This document shows, piece after piece, positions 32,767-43,629 of a stretch of 64,000 bases of DNA. The stretch lies in assembly GCA_030323885.1 (NCBI GenBank), contig CM059196.1, positions 41,199,798-41,263,797 on the forward strand. Direction: 5' to 3'. The notes beneath the pieces were generated by a model. That model was given only the letters and a program-made list of their open reading frames with translations. It searched no databases and had not been told where the DNA came from. The stretch's first letter is position 1. Each line of letters begins with the position of its first letter. The translations under genes and the position numbers were made by a program. Origin of the DNA: Branchipolynoe longqiensis (lineage: Eukaryota > Annelida > Polychaeta > Phyllodocida > Polynoidae).

Positions 32767-33109
32767 AAACATCTTCGTACTAAAGTCTACCGCAGTTAGT
32801 TGAGACGTGGACCATCAGTGCCCGGCCGGTAGTAAGGCTTTGTTTATCGCCGTCTCCTTGGTTACGGGTGCACACGTCATGACCCGTCATCTCGCTCGCC
32901 TGGTATGCAGAATTACACTGCCACATATCGGTGCACACCTCGCTCTCTGTCGCTATCATCTCAACTGACAGATATGCAGCATATCGTGTTAGAGCGGCGC
33001 CATCTGGCGTCAGTGCTCATCACAGGTGACGTCCTTTCCACCTCTACATACACTCATGCTCCAGACTGCTTGCTCTCCGTCTAGGTACATAACCAACGCA
33101 AGCCATTTG
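32767..33109. other. Intergenic, nothing recognised
   Basis: No gene or repeat recognised. Confidence 0.5.
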
Positions 33110-33318
33110 ATACAGACAATAAGACCTCTCTAGCCGACCACCTCCACAGATCGATCACTCCCCTATAGGCTATCATATCGATCGCTTTATTTGGGTCCCA
33201 AACGATCACCCATATAATGCTATTGTAATCGTAAAAACACTCCCTAAGCCGACCACCTCCCTAAATGGACCAGCTAAAGTCGTTCCCATGGTCGGTTGAT
33301 TTAGAGATGTTTTATTGT
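33110..33318. mobile_element. Pogo/Tigger-like MITE (CTCTAAATCGACC)
   Basis: Left 'taagacctctctagccgacc' and right 'ggtcggttgatttagagatg' are inverted repeats. The interior matches 56741-56922 ('cgatcgctttatttgggtcc', 'gaccacctccctaaatggac'). TA lies at both ends in the 56741 copy, fitting a Tc1/mariner/pogo origin by inference. Confidence 0.8.
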
Positions 33319-33359
33319 AGTTACTCCCGCAGTACTGTCTCTGTGACAAGGTTGCTAAA

Positions 33360-33785
33360 GGCCCTGTCACATTACGGCATATGGCGGGAGCGTATGGCGG
33401 CATAGCCGCTTTACGTCATATACGTCGGCATACGCTGTATACGCTACTCATACGCTACTCATACGCTACTCATACGCCGCCAGATGCCGCCAGATGCCGG
33501 CCTATGTGAAGCGTATGAGGCATACGCCACCATACGCTTTCATAAATCCGTCCGTCCAAATTTTTTTGTGCATGCTAAAAAAAACTCGACCTATGAGGGC
33601 GTATGGCCCATACTGTCAAAAAATGTCACAGCACGCTCCCATACGCTCCTCGTACGCTCCTCATAGGTCCCCCATACGCTCAAACCCACCCAAAAGTTCA
33701 CCGAAGGTCATCATAGGCTGGCACAAGCACGGCATACGTAGGTTTTCAATACGCTCCCGCCATACGCCGTAATGTGATAGGGCCT
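33360..33785. mobile_element. Word-iterated TIR element (TACGCT words), TAA duplication
   Basis: Termini 'aggccctgtcacattacggc' and 'gccgtaatgtgatagggcct' are flanked by TAA on both sides (33357-33359, 33786-33788). The interior is almost entirely repeats and inverted repeats of 'catacgct', 'catacgcc' and 'gcgtatgg'. No coding capacity. The 3-bp TWA duplication fits PIF/Harbinger (inference). Confidence 0.85.
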
Positions 33786-33807
33786 TAAGCAATCCATTAG
33801 AAAACGT

Positions 33808-34010
33808 TTCTGAGGTCATATCTAGGCGGAGACCAACTTGTGACAGCCCACACTCATGGTGATTTTATAGTGCTGCCTAATATGGAATGCAGTGTAGCCA
33901 CCACCATGATGCAGCACCTTAGCCAGGGATATTATCCTGGTACTGAGCCAACTAGTCATTGTGCTATCCTAGCAATGCAGAAGAGGTCTATTAAAGATGG
34001 CGACATGTAT
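33808..34010 (-). repeat. SINE-A, reverse fragment
   Basis: 'gaggtcatatctaggcggag', 'gtgacagcccacactcatgg' and 'atcctggtactgagccaac'. Diverged, both ends missing. Confidence 0.75.
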
Positions 34011-34029
34011 CAATTTTGAACATCTGGGT

Positions 34030-34175
34030 GTTTTTTTTGCATTCTCTTCCATTTCATCAAGTCTATGCCAATATAGATCAGCAGTGAATGCTGGAACCAG
34101 CAGTTCCACATGTTTATACGAAAACAGGTGTCTTTTTTTTTTCTCTGATTTAGACATGGTTGTCATTCACCCTAA
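34030..34175. mobile_element. GATAAAG MITE fragment
   Basis: Internal part of the element at 46878-47286: 'tttgcattctcttccatttc' and 'tcatgttcc'-like words, then 'ggttgtcattcaccc'. Confidence 0.65.
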
Positions 34176-34450
34176 CCGTGGGTAGGCTTGGATATTTCAT
34201 CTACTGAAGGTAATCTTAACACATGTGATATTCTTTCAAAACCTACCTGTCGTCAGGATATGCCAACTGTATTTTGTTCAAGCAAATACTTCACATTAGA
34301 TAAAATATCACGTCTGGATATATAACCATACCTCTGCAGTTTGTGTCTCATTACGATTAACAGGAGATCTTGGTAGAGACTTGGCCTGGTTGTTGTGAGT
34401 ACGACGATTCAGACCAGTACCCACCTCTCTCGTCGTTGTTTTACTTACAG

Positions 34451-34775
34451 GACGCGATTGCCGAATCGGTAGACCGCAGACCTCGCGTGCGGAAGATCGG
34501 GAGTTCAATTCCCGGTCGAGTCAAACCAATGACTTATAAAATTGATACTTGTCGCTGCCTAGCCAGGAGCTCAGCATTATTACGACAGGGCAAGGACTGA
34601 TTGGCTCGGTGTCAGGGTAATTTGGCTGAGTGGGATATCAGGTCATGGTGCTGATGGCCTGATCTCCAAGTGGGGCAGTACTATAAAGTCACCAGGAGTG
34701 TGCACTGTCACAAGTTGGTATCCGTCCTGATATGACCTTAGATGTTGCCAGGATGCAAAACTCCAACAACCAGCC
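34451..34775 (+). repeat. SINE-A body with a different tRNA-like head
   Basis: Head 'gattgccgaatcggtagacc' with B-box 'gagttcaattcccggtcgag' differs from the usual head, but the body and tail from 'tcaaaccaatgactt' on are standard SINE-A. Confidence 0.85.
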
Positions 34776-34859
34776 AACCTCTACTTAGTGCACGTCCCCT
34801 TTGTGGTATATTAGTTGTATAAGCAAGGGAAATTTCAATTGCGGGCGATTGGTCTTCCT

Positions 34860-35032
34860 CATTCCACTGCTCCTTGCCCTATCCTAATAATGCTGAGCGC
34901 CTGGCTAGTAAGCGACAAGTATCAATTTTTAAGTCATCGGTTTGACTTGACCAGGATTCGAACCCACGACCCCACGATCTATCAAAGATGGGAGACGGAC
35001 GCTCTAACTCATTCAGCCATCCCGTCTGGTTT
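34860..35032 (-). repeat. SINE-A, reverse, head half
   Basis: 'ccttgccctatcctaataat' to 'cattcagccatcccgtctgg', the 5' half with the common head. It lies 85 bp from the plus copy, so the pair could fold into a hairpin. Confidence 0.85.
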
Positions 35033-35423
35033 CCGATGACTTAACCCCATTTTCTCTTAGTCATACGCTGTCTGACATTTGTGGTAAGACTTGGGGAATC
35101 CTTTTCGCAGATGTCCTAATATGATATCAACAATCATCATAGTTTTAGCCTTTTAGGTATGCGTTTTCTCCAAAGCAACACAACCACCATACTGTTGTGG
35201 ATGAGAAACCCGGCAACTCGCGGAGAACCAGCTTTCTTTTCTCATATGAATAAGAAAAGTGAACAGGAAGTGAGCGGGACTTGCCTTAAAACGTTGCAAT
35301 GCTTCATTTCCGAGATATCAACGTTGGTGACAACCAACCCACTAGTCAGGTGCTGGCCATGCTATGGTTATTGTAGGGTCATTCACACTGCAGTACTACA
35401 CAGTGCTAGATGTACGTACATTG

Positions 35424-35995
35424 ATTGATTGATTGGTGGTTGGTTTATGCCGTGTCGGCAGCATAGGCCATATTCACGGCAAGAAATGTTTATTTTTTGT
35501 TCAAACCATCGCTTTTACATGTAAAAGCAGACAATCAATTATGTGCCAATAGACACTCATTAAATTAGAAAGCTCACAATCATATATTTGTGGTCAAGGG
35601 AAACAAATTCCCATAGAAAAAGAAAAGTTTGATTAATAATTGATAGAATTCATTTAGTAAACTATATGAGGTGGTACAGTCCAACGGCCCTCAAAAAGGC
35701 TAAAATGTTTTCTTGTCTTACTTTAGTAAAAAGGTCATGCATACTGTCTGCAGTGTAGAATTGTTGGCACAGGGCCAAAAAATCAACACAACTTAGTAAA
35801 ATGTGTTTGAGTGTCAGCGGGCACTGACACCCAATACATTCAGTGGGAGGTTCCCCCTTGAGCAGAAAAGCCTGTGTAAGCCACGAGTGGCCAATACGGT
35901 AGCGGCTAAGGACCTCTTGGTCCCGCCGGCCTCCCGCATGGGTCTGTGGTGGTTTTCCCACACATGGTTCAATTTTTTTAAGTTTATTAAATACA
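35424..35995 (-). pseudogene. LINE C-terminus and 3' end (RNase H family), reverse
   Basis: Best-preserved C-terminal end of the family. The minus frame from about 35990 to the stop at 35662 is open: LKKIEPCVGKPPQTHAGG, ECIGCQCPLTLKHILLSC with an intact C-x2-C-x7-H-x4-C knuckle, and DSMHDLFTKVRQENILAFLR. The 3' untranslated region ends in (GATT)n at 35421-35435. 5' truncated, so not mobile by itself. Confidence 0.9.
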
Positions 35996-36615
35996 TGGAA
36001 ACATGCATACATGTGCATAATACACACGTAACACATATAAGGGGAGAACCTTACTTTGATCTGTTCAACATTTGTGGTGTAATAAAGGCCAGTTTGTTGT
36101 GTTTCATTCACATATAAGGCTGGCTGCCTGATGAAAGTATCAACTTCTCGTAATCTAAGCACTCAGCTGGATTTAACCCTACAATTCCAACGTACTGGTC
36201 CAATCATTTATTGTATGTAGTAGCTCTTATTCTATGTGTATATGCCTATTATATTAACGAGTCAACAAAACCTATACCCAGCAATTCTGTGTGCACGCCA
36301 AAATTAAGTTGGCAGGTTTTCACTTAAAATATCTCCATAGGGGTCATAACCCTTTGAACTACAAGTTACTTAAAAGTAAGATTAAAATAAACTAAAATAG
36401 ATCATAACAATCAAAGTAATATAGATTTATTGTTTAAATATGGCAGAAAAATAAAGCAACCGGATTATGCCACTTGAACGAAAATGCCTATACGCCTACA
36501 CACATATATGCCTACACACATGTACATATGCATACTTACCCACATTGACATGTGGTTCCGAGTCTAGCTTCTGTAGTGGAAGTGGCCATGCTGTTATTCC
36601 AAATGTAGCTGCCCA

Positions 36616-37331
36616 GGGGCCGTATGCATGGGCTGGTGCTACGCGTAGCCGGTGCTACACGCTAGCTCTGGGGTAGCTATCCGTGGCTATGAGGAGGTTG
36701 GTGAATTAGGTCAAGCAGTATGCACCGATGTCCAAACCGGTGCGGATAGCTAATCGTGTAGTTATTTATAGATTTGTGAAATCCCTCTGAGCCTGTGGCT
36801 TCGATTATTGGTTTAATTTTACCATAATTCGGCGCCGCTGTTAATATCGGTTCGATTTCTGGTTTAATTTGATCAAATTTAATTGTTTCTGAACTGCTAT
36901 TTGCCAATATCGCCGCCGATTCAGAGGCGGCGATTTGTTTTGTTTATATTCGACAGCGGTGGCGGCGGCGGCGGGCGATGGCGTGCGGCAGCAATTTGTT
37001 TAGTTTACATTCGTCGATTCGACAATATTAATATCGCCGCCGATGCGGTGGCGGCGTTAATATCGGTTCGAATTTAGGGCTAATTTGATAAAATTTCACT
37101 TATTGAGTATGTAATTCTGTCAATTATGATAGCATTGAATAGATTGAGACCCACACACGTACACCAACCAGCGTGGCTAGCAGTTAAACCTGACTTGAAA
37201 GCAGGGTAGCTTAGCTACGGTCGGCGGCTAGCGCTGGCACCAGCTCATGCATGCTGATTTTCCACCGATAGCTGTGTGGTGCCACAATAGCCCCGGTTAG
37301 GGCCCTAGCACTACCCCATGCATACGGCCCC
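36616..37331. mobile_element. Foldback element 1 (ATGCATACGGCCCC)
   Basis: About 716 bp with ends 'ggggccgtatgcatggg' and 'cccatgcatacggcccc'. The arms contain 'ttaatatcggttcga' and 'gccgccgatgcggtggcgg' words in both orientations. The right arm matches the right arm of 48121-48860 ('tttcacttattgagtatgta'). No coding capacity. Confidence 0.85.
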
Positions 37332-37375
37332 TGACCTCTCCCCTCTGGGTCCCGTCGATCCTCCCTCTGTATAGA

Positions 37376-38352
37376 CCTATTTCATATGACGTCAGCATAG
37401 GTATTTAGGTCAGTGCGCATGCAGCTTGTTTGCAGGACGACACACGGTCACACTGCAAACTCAATGGCTATGAGCAATCTTCATAGAGAAAAGGTGAAAT
37501 ATCACGCCCCCTAGAATCCACACCACCTAGAAGCAACCCGCTTGGCACATATACGGAAAAGATATTCAATGAAAGATTATATTAAAGTCATAAGGTTAGG
37601 CTTCTGTATTTCTATTAATTTTGAATAAAATCGACGTGTTCCACTGCGCGTATCGGCAAGCTCAATGCATTGTCAATGGCCGTCAGCAATTTTCATAGAC
37701 AAAAGGTGAAATATCTCTAAAACCACACCACCTAGAAGCAACCCGGTTGGCACATATACAGAAAACATATTCAATGAAAGGATTATATTAAATTCATAAG
37801 GTTAGGGTTCTGTATTTCTATTAATGGTGAATAAAATCGACGTGTTGCACTGCACATATCGGCAAACAAAATGCATTGTCAATGGCCATGAGCAATCTTC
37901 ATACAGAAAAACTGTAATATCTCCCGAACTACACTACCTAGAAACAAACCGCTTGGCACACATACCGAAAACATATTAAACGAAAAGATTATATTAAATT
38001 TATACGGTTAGAGTTCTGCATATCTATTAATTTAAAATAAAATCGACGTGTTGCACTGTGTGTATCGGCAAACTCAATGCATTGTCAATGGCCGTGAGCT
38101 ATCTTCATACAGAAAAAGTTAAATATCTCTCAAACTACACCACCTAGAAACAAACCGATTGGCACACATACAGAAAACATATTCAAGGAAAAGATTATAT
38201 TAAATTTATAAGGTTTTGGTTCTGCATTTCTATTAATTTTGAATCAAATCGATGTGTTGCACTGCACGTATCTGCAAACCCAATGGCAGTGTGCCTTCAT
38301 TCTGCAGCAAGGTGCGCGCGCACATTGTTTATAAACATTTAAAGGGGTCTAT
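37376..38352. mobile_element. Satellite-carrying TIR element, four units
   Basis: Left 'tagacctatttcatatgacg' and right 'aacatttaaaggggtctatgg' are inverted repeats matching the ends of 9706-10688. Four ~206-bp satellite units lie inside (anchors near 37472, 37684, 37890, 38096, spacing 206-212 bp). No coding capacity. Confidence 0.85.
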
Positions 38353-38571
38353 GGACACTCCTCGCTAATGTCTCCCCTGGTCGTCTATGCCCACCGTTAC
38401 TAAAAACTAACCGGTCGTTTCCCTTTATACAAGACCCCTCCCTCCCCTCCCCCCAAGCGTTATATTCAGTATATACTAATATTACTATGGCATATTGAAG
38501 GGTAGAGTACATATACTCATGGTTAGGGCATTTATATCTACAACCAAGAAGAAAATATAGTATATATATAG

Positions 38572-38880
38572 TTTGTTTGTTGTTATTTTGTGTCGTAGCA
38601 ACATCTAATGTCATAGCAGGACGGGCACCAACTTGTGACAGTGCACACTCATGGTGACATTATAGTGCTGCCCTCCTGGGAGACCAGGCCACCAGCACCA
38701 TGACCCAATATCCCACACAATCACATTATCCTGACACTGTGCAAACCAGACCTCGTCCTATCCTATTAATGCTGAAGACCACGCTAGATAGTGACAAGTA
38801 TCAATTTTATAAGGCGTTGGTTTGACTCGGTTGGGAATCGAACGTCCGACTTTCCGCCCTGGAAGCCAGCGCTCTCCATA
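38572..38880 (-). repeat. SINE-A, reverse, with altered head
   Basis: Tail 'gtcgtagcaacatctaatgt', standard body, then a head whose B box 'gggaatcgaacgtccgac' and following part differ from the usual head. Confidence 0.8.
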
Positions 38881-38916
38881 TATACCTGACTATACACAAA
38901 TAATAAGGGCTATTGG

Positions 38917-38962
38917 ATGTATATATGAGACTGTCTGAAAAGGCGCTATGCAATATACACGA
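38917..38962. mobile_element. MITE family 4 left-end fragment
   Basis: 'tatatgagactgtctgaaaa' followed by 'gcgctatgcaatata', the first ~45 bp of the element at 55509-55750. Confidence 0.7.
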
Positions 38963-39009
38963 TTAAGAATGGTAACATTGACATCTCCATCAATAAAAAT
39001 ATATAAAAA

Positions 39010-39885
39010 TAGATATTATATTTTTGATCAGGTAGAATGGTAAAATTAAGATCCTTACTCCTACTTGACACTCTCCAACCCCCACACCCCATAGAAAGCA
39101 ATTAGATATACTATGTAAGGAACATACTGATGAGTGGTAAAATTAAAGTACATACTTCCCATTCACTACTTGACGTCGCCCTCTACAGAAATCAATTAGG
39201 TTCGCTTAGGTGAAGGCAACTCATTACCCTAGATTCTATTTAGAGAATTAGACTTGCTATGTAACGACCAGAGTGATGGATGGTAAAATTAAGGTTCTTG
39301 CCACCACTTGCCATTCACTTCTATATAAACTAATTAGATTAGCTGTGTGAAGACTGACTAATTGTTGGTAGCATTAAGGTCATTGTCACTACTTGACATA
39401 TTTCTCTATAGAAAGCAATTAGATTAGCTATGTAAAGACTGACCAATTGATGGTAAAATTAAAGTCCCTGGCACTATTTGACATCTGCCTCTACAGAAAG
39501 CAGTTATATTATATTATGTAAACACCCACCTCTATAGAAACCAATCAGATTAGCTTCATAAAGACAGACTAACGGGTGGTAAAATTAATGTCCTTGCCAC
39601 TACTTGACATCTGCTTCTATAGAAACCAATAGGATTAACTATGTGAAGACTGACTGATTGATGACAAAATTAAGGTCCTTGTCACGACTTGACATCTGTC
39701 TCTATAGAAACCAATAGGATTAACTATGTGAATACAGACTAATTGATTTCAAAATTAAGGTCCTTGCCACGACTTGACACTTACCTCTAGAGAAACCAAT
39801 TATATTTGCTATGTAAACAACACAGTGATGAGTGTGGGGGGGGGGGGGGTGATAACAATTAAGGTAGTGGCTCCAACTTGGCATC
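39010..39885 (+). repeat. ~86-bp degenerate tandem array
   Basis: About nine units with the words 'ggtaaaattaaggtcc', 'actacttgacatctgcctct' and 'agaaaccaattagattagct'. The spacing between late units is about 86 bp; earlier ones vary. No open frame. A G run (39835-39849) interrupts the last unit. Confidence 0.85.
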
Positions 39886-40431
39886 GCTCTCTATAGCTAC
39901 TCAGAGCCACCCAGTGGGTACAGGAGCAACCACCAGGGGTCCGTCCAGGGACCGGAGTGGCGTCCGTTAAGCTCGAAATTACTTCCTTTGGAATGTTTGT
40001 CCCACCTTAATACTGCACCTGCGCATATTGAACAGACACAGTGTGCCTGAAGTTCCAAGATAGCCGTCTTGTGTCGCAGCCTGTTTTCATGGCAACATGC
40101 TTGCTTTAACCAGACAAACCTTATAGGCACATATCTAATCGCTACATTCTACCACCAGGGGTCACCTTCTCTGAACAAAATGACACTTCGATGGGTAGGC
40201 TGACCTACTTTATGATTGTATCACGAGGTCCGTTTTGTGTGGATACACTCAAATAAAATCAGTGGTCCACAACTGGTTCATCAAAGGCTGTGTGGTATGT
40301 TCTGTCCTGTCTGTGTGAAATTGCCTATAAAAGACCCCCTTTCTGCTTATCCGATAATATGAAAATCAATGTGCTCTAGAGGCATCGCTAAATAAAACAA
40401 ACTTTCCTTTACACTCAAATAAGACATAATA
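39886..40431. other. Intergenic, nothing recognised
   Basis: No gene or repeat recognised. Confidence 0.5.
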
Positions 40432-40530
40432 TTGAAGCTGCATAATCTACTGAAAGCACAAAGTTTGCACAACCAAAACAGTGACCTGGATTTGATCCTA
40501 TATATGATGGGTTCAAATGAAAACACTGAC
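40432..40530. mobile_element. MITE family 1-like left-end fragment
   Basis: 'ttgaagctgcataatctact' and 'ctggatttgatcctatatat' match the left part of family 1. Confidence 0.6.
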
Positions 40531-40689
40531 AAATGCATTTGAGTTGTTAAGTGTAAACTATAATTTATTGTTGTACTTTCCAGTTCAAGTTCATTAAATT
40601 CCTTTTCAGTAGGGCCTTATATAAGGGATGAGGCAGCTTCTGCGGAAAAAAACAGACTTCGTTATCGGAATTGTTCATATTGCTACGGC

Positions 40690-41336
40690 AATATGGGTAA
40701 TTCGAAACAGAGGCGGGAAACCTCCCCTTCCTACCCTCCTCCAACCTCCCCTCTCTCTCCCCTCCTCCCCCACTCTCTCCCCCCCCCCACCCCTTCTCTA
40801 CGTCCCCCTCGCCTCCGCTCTATCCAGACGGCGCCACCGACGCCCCCCCTTCCTCTCCCCTCCTCCCCTCCAGGTGGCGGCACCGGCACCCACCGCTGGT
40901 GCCGCCGCTGGTCCCCTGCCCTTCCCCATCTCACTTCCGCTCTCCTCTCACTCTGCCACTTCTCCACCACACGCCTCGCCACCAACACCTCTTTTCACCA
41001 GCCCACCCGACCCCACATATCATAAGGTTGAGGTCCGGGTCACCCAGAGACTTCATTCTTGCCTACCTTGATTATCGACTCATTAACCTACCCTCACTCT
41101 CGAGTTATCTACCTGAACACTTGACCCAACGCATTATTACTTATTGACACTTCACCTATCCTTGAACCTGATTGATTTACCTACACTCATTACTGTACTC
41201 AACCATGACCTTCCTAATTGATTACCTTGATCATTGATTATTGACTTACTACTTGACATTGATTACTACCTTCACTTCACCCTTACTCTGATTAAAAATT
41301 CCACATTATGTACTTCCGCCTCGTGTTTTGAATTAT
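40690..41336 (+). repeat. Dispersed repeat E (GGTAATTC...CTCGTG...GAATTA)
   Basis: Starts 'atatgggtaattcg' and ends 'gcctcgtgttttgaattatg'; the ends are imperfect inverted repeats. The interior is CT-rich with 'ccaggtggcggcaccggcac'. Related copies at 42530-42958 and 54789-55268. Class uncertain; proline-rich frames are composition artefacts. Confidence 0.65.
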
Positions 41337-41848
41337 GGCAGCTTCAGCTCAAACGTGGTTGTCATGGTTTCCTTTCAGCCCAGATTGCATTTGTCGGTTT
41401 TTGCACCTGAACCTGTCATATTCAACTTAGATACTGACACACTAATTAGACAGGTATTGCTGAACAGGTACAGCGAGACACAAGAAGCATATGTTTGTGA
41501 AAGACATACTGGACATAATGTATTCTAATATGAGTAATACACGGACCTCTCAGTGTAATGCTTCATCCATTGTTTGCGAATTTGGCTCACAGGCAGATGA
41601 AGAATACTACTGTCAGTGTCACAAACTGTGCATATTTACATTTAAAATTGCATAATATTTACCAGAACCGTAATAGTATATAAGCGTTATTTTCTATTGT
41701 GGGTTTAATTGGAGATACGATTTAAACCCAAGTAGCCCTATTACATTGGCGCATCATATCCGAATTGTGGTTGATTCGATGAGGAGAGCCCGGTACCCAC
41801 CACGCCCCAAGCGGTGAAGCAGTAGCGCTATTACATTATATTTATCAG
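41337..41848. other. Intergenic, nothing recognised
   Basis: No gene or repeat recognised. Confidence 0.5.
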
Positions 41849-42205
41849 TTAAAGCTACATAGTCCGATGAAGCATCAAATTTTCAAAACCGAAATAATTA
41901 TATAGATTTGACTCTATATATCTAACTTAGATATTGATGCATATATTAAACATTTATTGCCACATAAAAGGGAAAACTGAGACAATTTGATAGAACTTCT
42001 TACTGTTGAAACCTATGGTGTCAGAGTTTTGGCGTGCTTGCCAAAACTAAGTTTACATAATTGAATTTCAAATATCTCAAAACTTATCCATTTAAAGTCA
42101 AAATTACTTCAACCTGAAATAAGGTAGATTATAACGATCAATTTAATATATATTTATCTCAGAAAAATTTCCAAAACGCAAAACCATCGGACTATGCAAC
42201 TTTAA
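41849..42205. mobile_element. MITE family 1 (TIR GCATAGTCCGATG)
   Basis: Ends 'gttaaagctacatagtccga' and 'catcggactatgcaacttta'. Full copy. Confidence 0.9.
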
Positions 42206-42529
42206 GGTATCAACATTTGAACCCAACTAGCCCTATTAAATTATAAGTATGATTTGAAATGTCCCCTTGTCTAGTTAGTGGCTGGTGACAAACTTGCTGA
42301 ATCGCACTATTTATTGCAGTGTGAGTGGTTGGTTGGTGTGTGAGTTGAACGTGGCAGTAGTGAGCGGCGTAGGTAATACTTCTAAAGGCGGAACAAAGAC
42401 TCATATATATGCAGCTTTATTGATTCACACAGTGGAATCCAAATGGGTTTAAGCCCAACCCAGTATGACATCGTGGCTGCGGGTTGCAGGTCGTTCAATC
42501 TTACCTCGTATGGGTCATGTTGCTTCGGC

Positions 42530-42958
42530 AAAGTGGGTAATTCGGGACCGAGATGGGACAGATAGTGCTCCCCCATTTGATTCCCTGACCTATAATGCTA
42601 CCAGACCTACCCCCTTTTATTCATAGGCGGCCAGAACTGTACTAACTCCCGGTGGCGACACCGGCCCGCCCGCCAGTGGCCACTGCCTGTACCCGGTGAC
42701 TGATATCTGATGTCACTTCCGCCACTGCCACCGCACCAATGGCACTCACCAGCCAGACGCCGGACTGACACCACCACCTGCCTTTTCTCACCTCCCTACC
42801 CGACCCTACTTATAAGATAATTCGAATCACAAGGGTTAAGTGTCGGGTCATGCAGAGAATCAAACATTATACCTGACATTTGAAACTTGCCGTGATGCTC
42901 TTTGAACTTTGACCAATAATTTCCCATGTAATGTAGTTCCGTCTCGTGTCCTGAATTA
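42530..42958 (+). repeat. Dispersed repeat E, second copy
   Basis: 'aaagtgggtaattcgggacc' to 'cgtctcgtgtcctgaattaa', with 'cccggtggcgacaccggccc' in the middle, as in 40690-41336. Confidence 0.65.
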
Positions 42959-43629
42959 ATGTTTTGAGCTGGGGTGAGCTTTCCTTTGACTATAGCTTTA
43001 AAATAGGCCTAATTATGAAATATAAAAGGCAATAATGAACTTTCGCATGATGTCCATTACATACCTAGTACCTAACATTTTCCTTGAAATTGACCCAAGA
43101 CCAGTCACATATCCCTACTACAATATCAGGCTTCCATTCCATTAATCAAATCACACAATACAAAGAACTAACAAGAACTAACAAGAACTTACTAATTAAC
43201 TCTCAAACAGTATTGAACAAATTAACATCATACTAACAACACACTGATATCCACTGTTCTGATTTACTTAACTCTTTCCTGTCACCATCATACCTTATCC
43301 TTCAGTATACAATAACTTACATTCATGGGCAAATCAATGTTGGTATCTACTAGATACCATCCTATTAATTGTGATTAAATCCACTGATTTGCATATTTAC
43401 TATATACATATGTATTTGAAAATATGTATATATATATATAAATTTGTTATATATATATTTCCATTTTTGTTAGAAAAGGGGAAAGAAGCAACAAATGTTT
43501 ATAGAAAATTCTAGAACAAAGTAATACATATTCACTGATTGCATGCTACTTTTATGGAACTGCAATTGCAAACATTTACTACTACAGCTGATATTTCATT
43601 TAAAACCTGTCCGATTTTGGCTGAAGTGA
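42959..43629. other. AT-rich intergenic, nothing recognised
   Basis: Contains triple 'aagaactaac' (43162-43190) and a TA-rich patch (43400-43460). No gene recognised. Confidence 0.5.

Noticed and set aside
34451..34520. Possible tRNA gene with intact B box
   Set aside because: Followed directly by the SINE-A body; head of a SINE.
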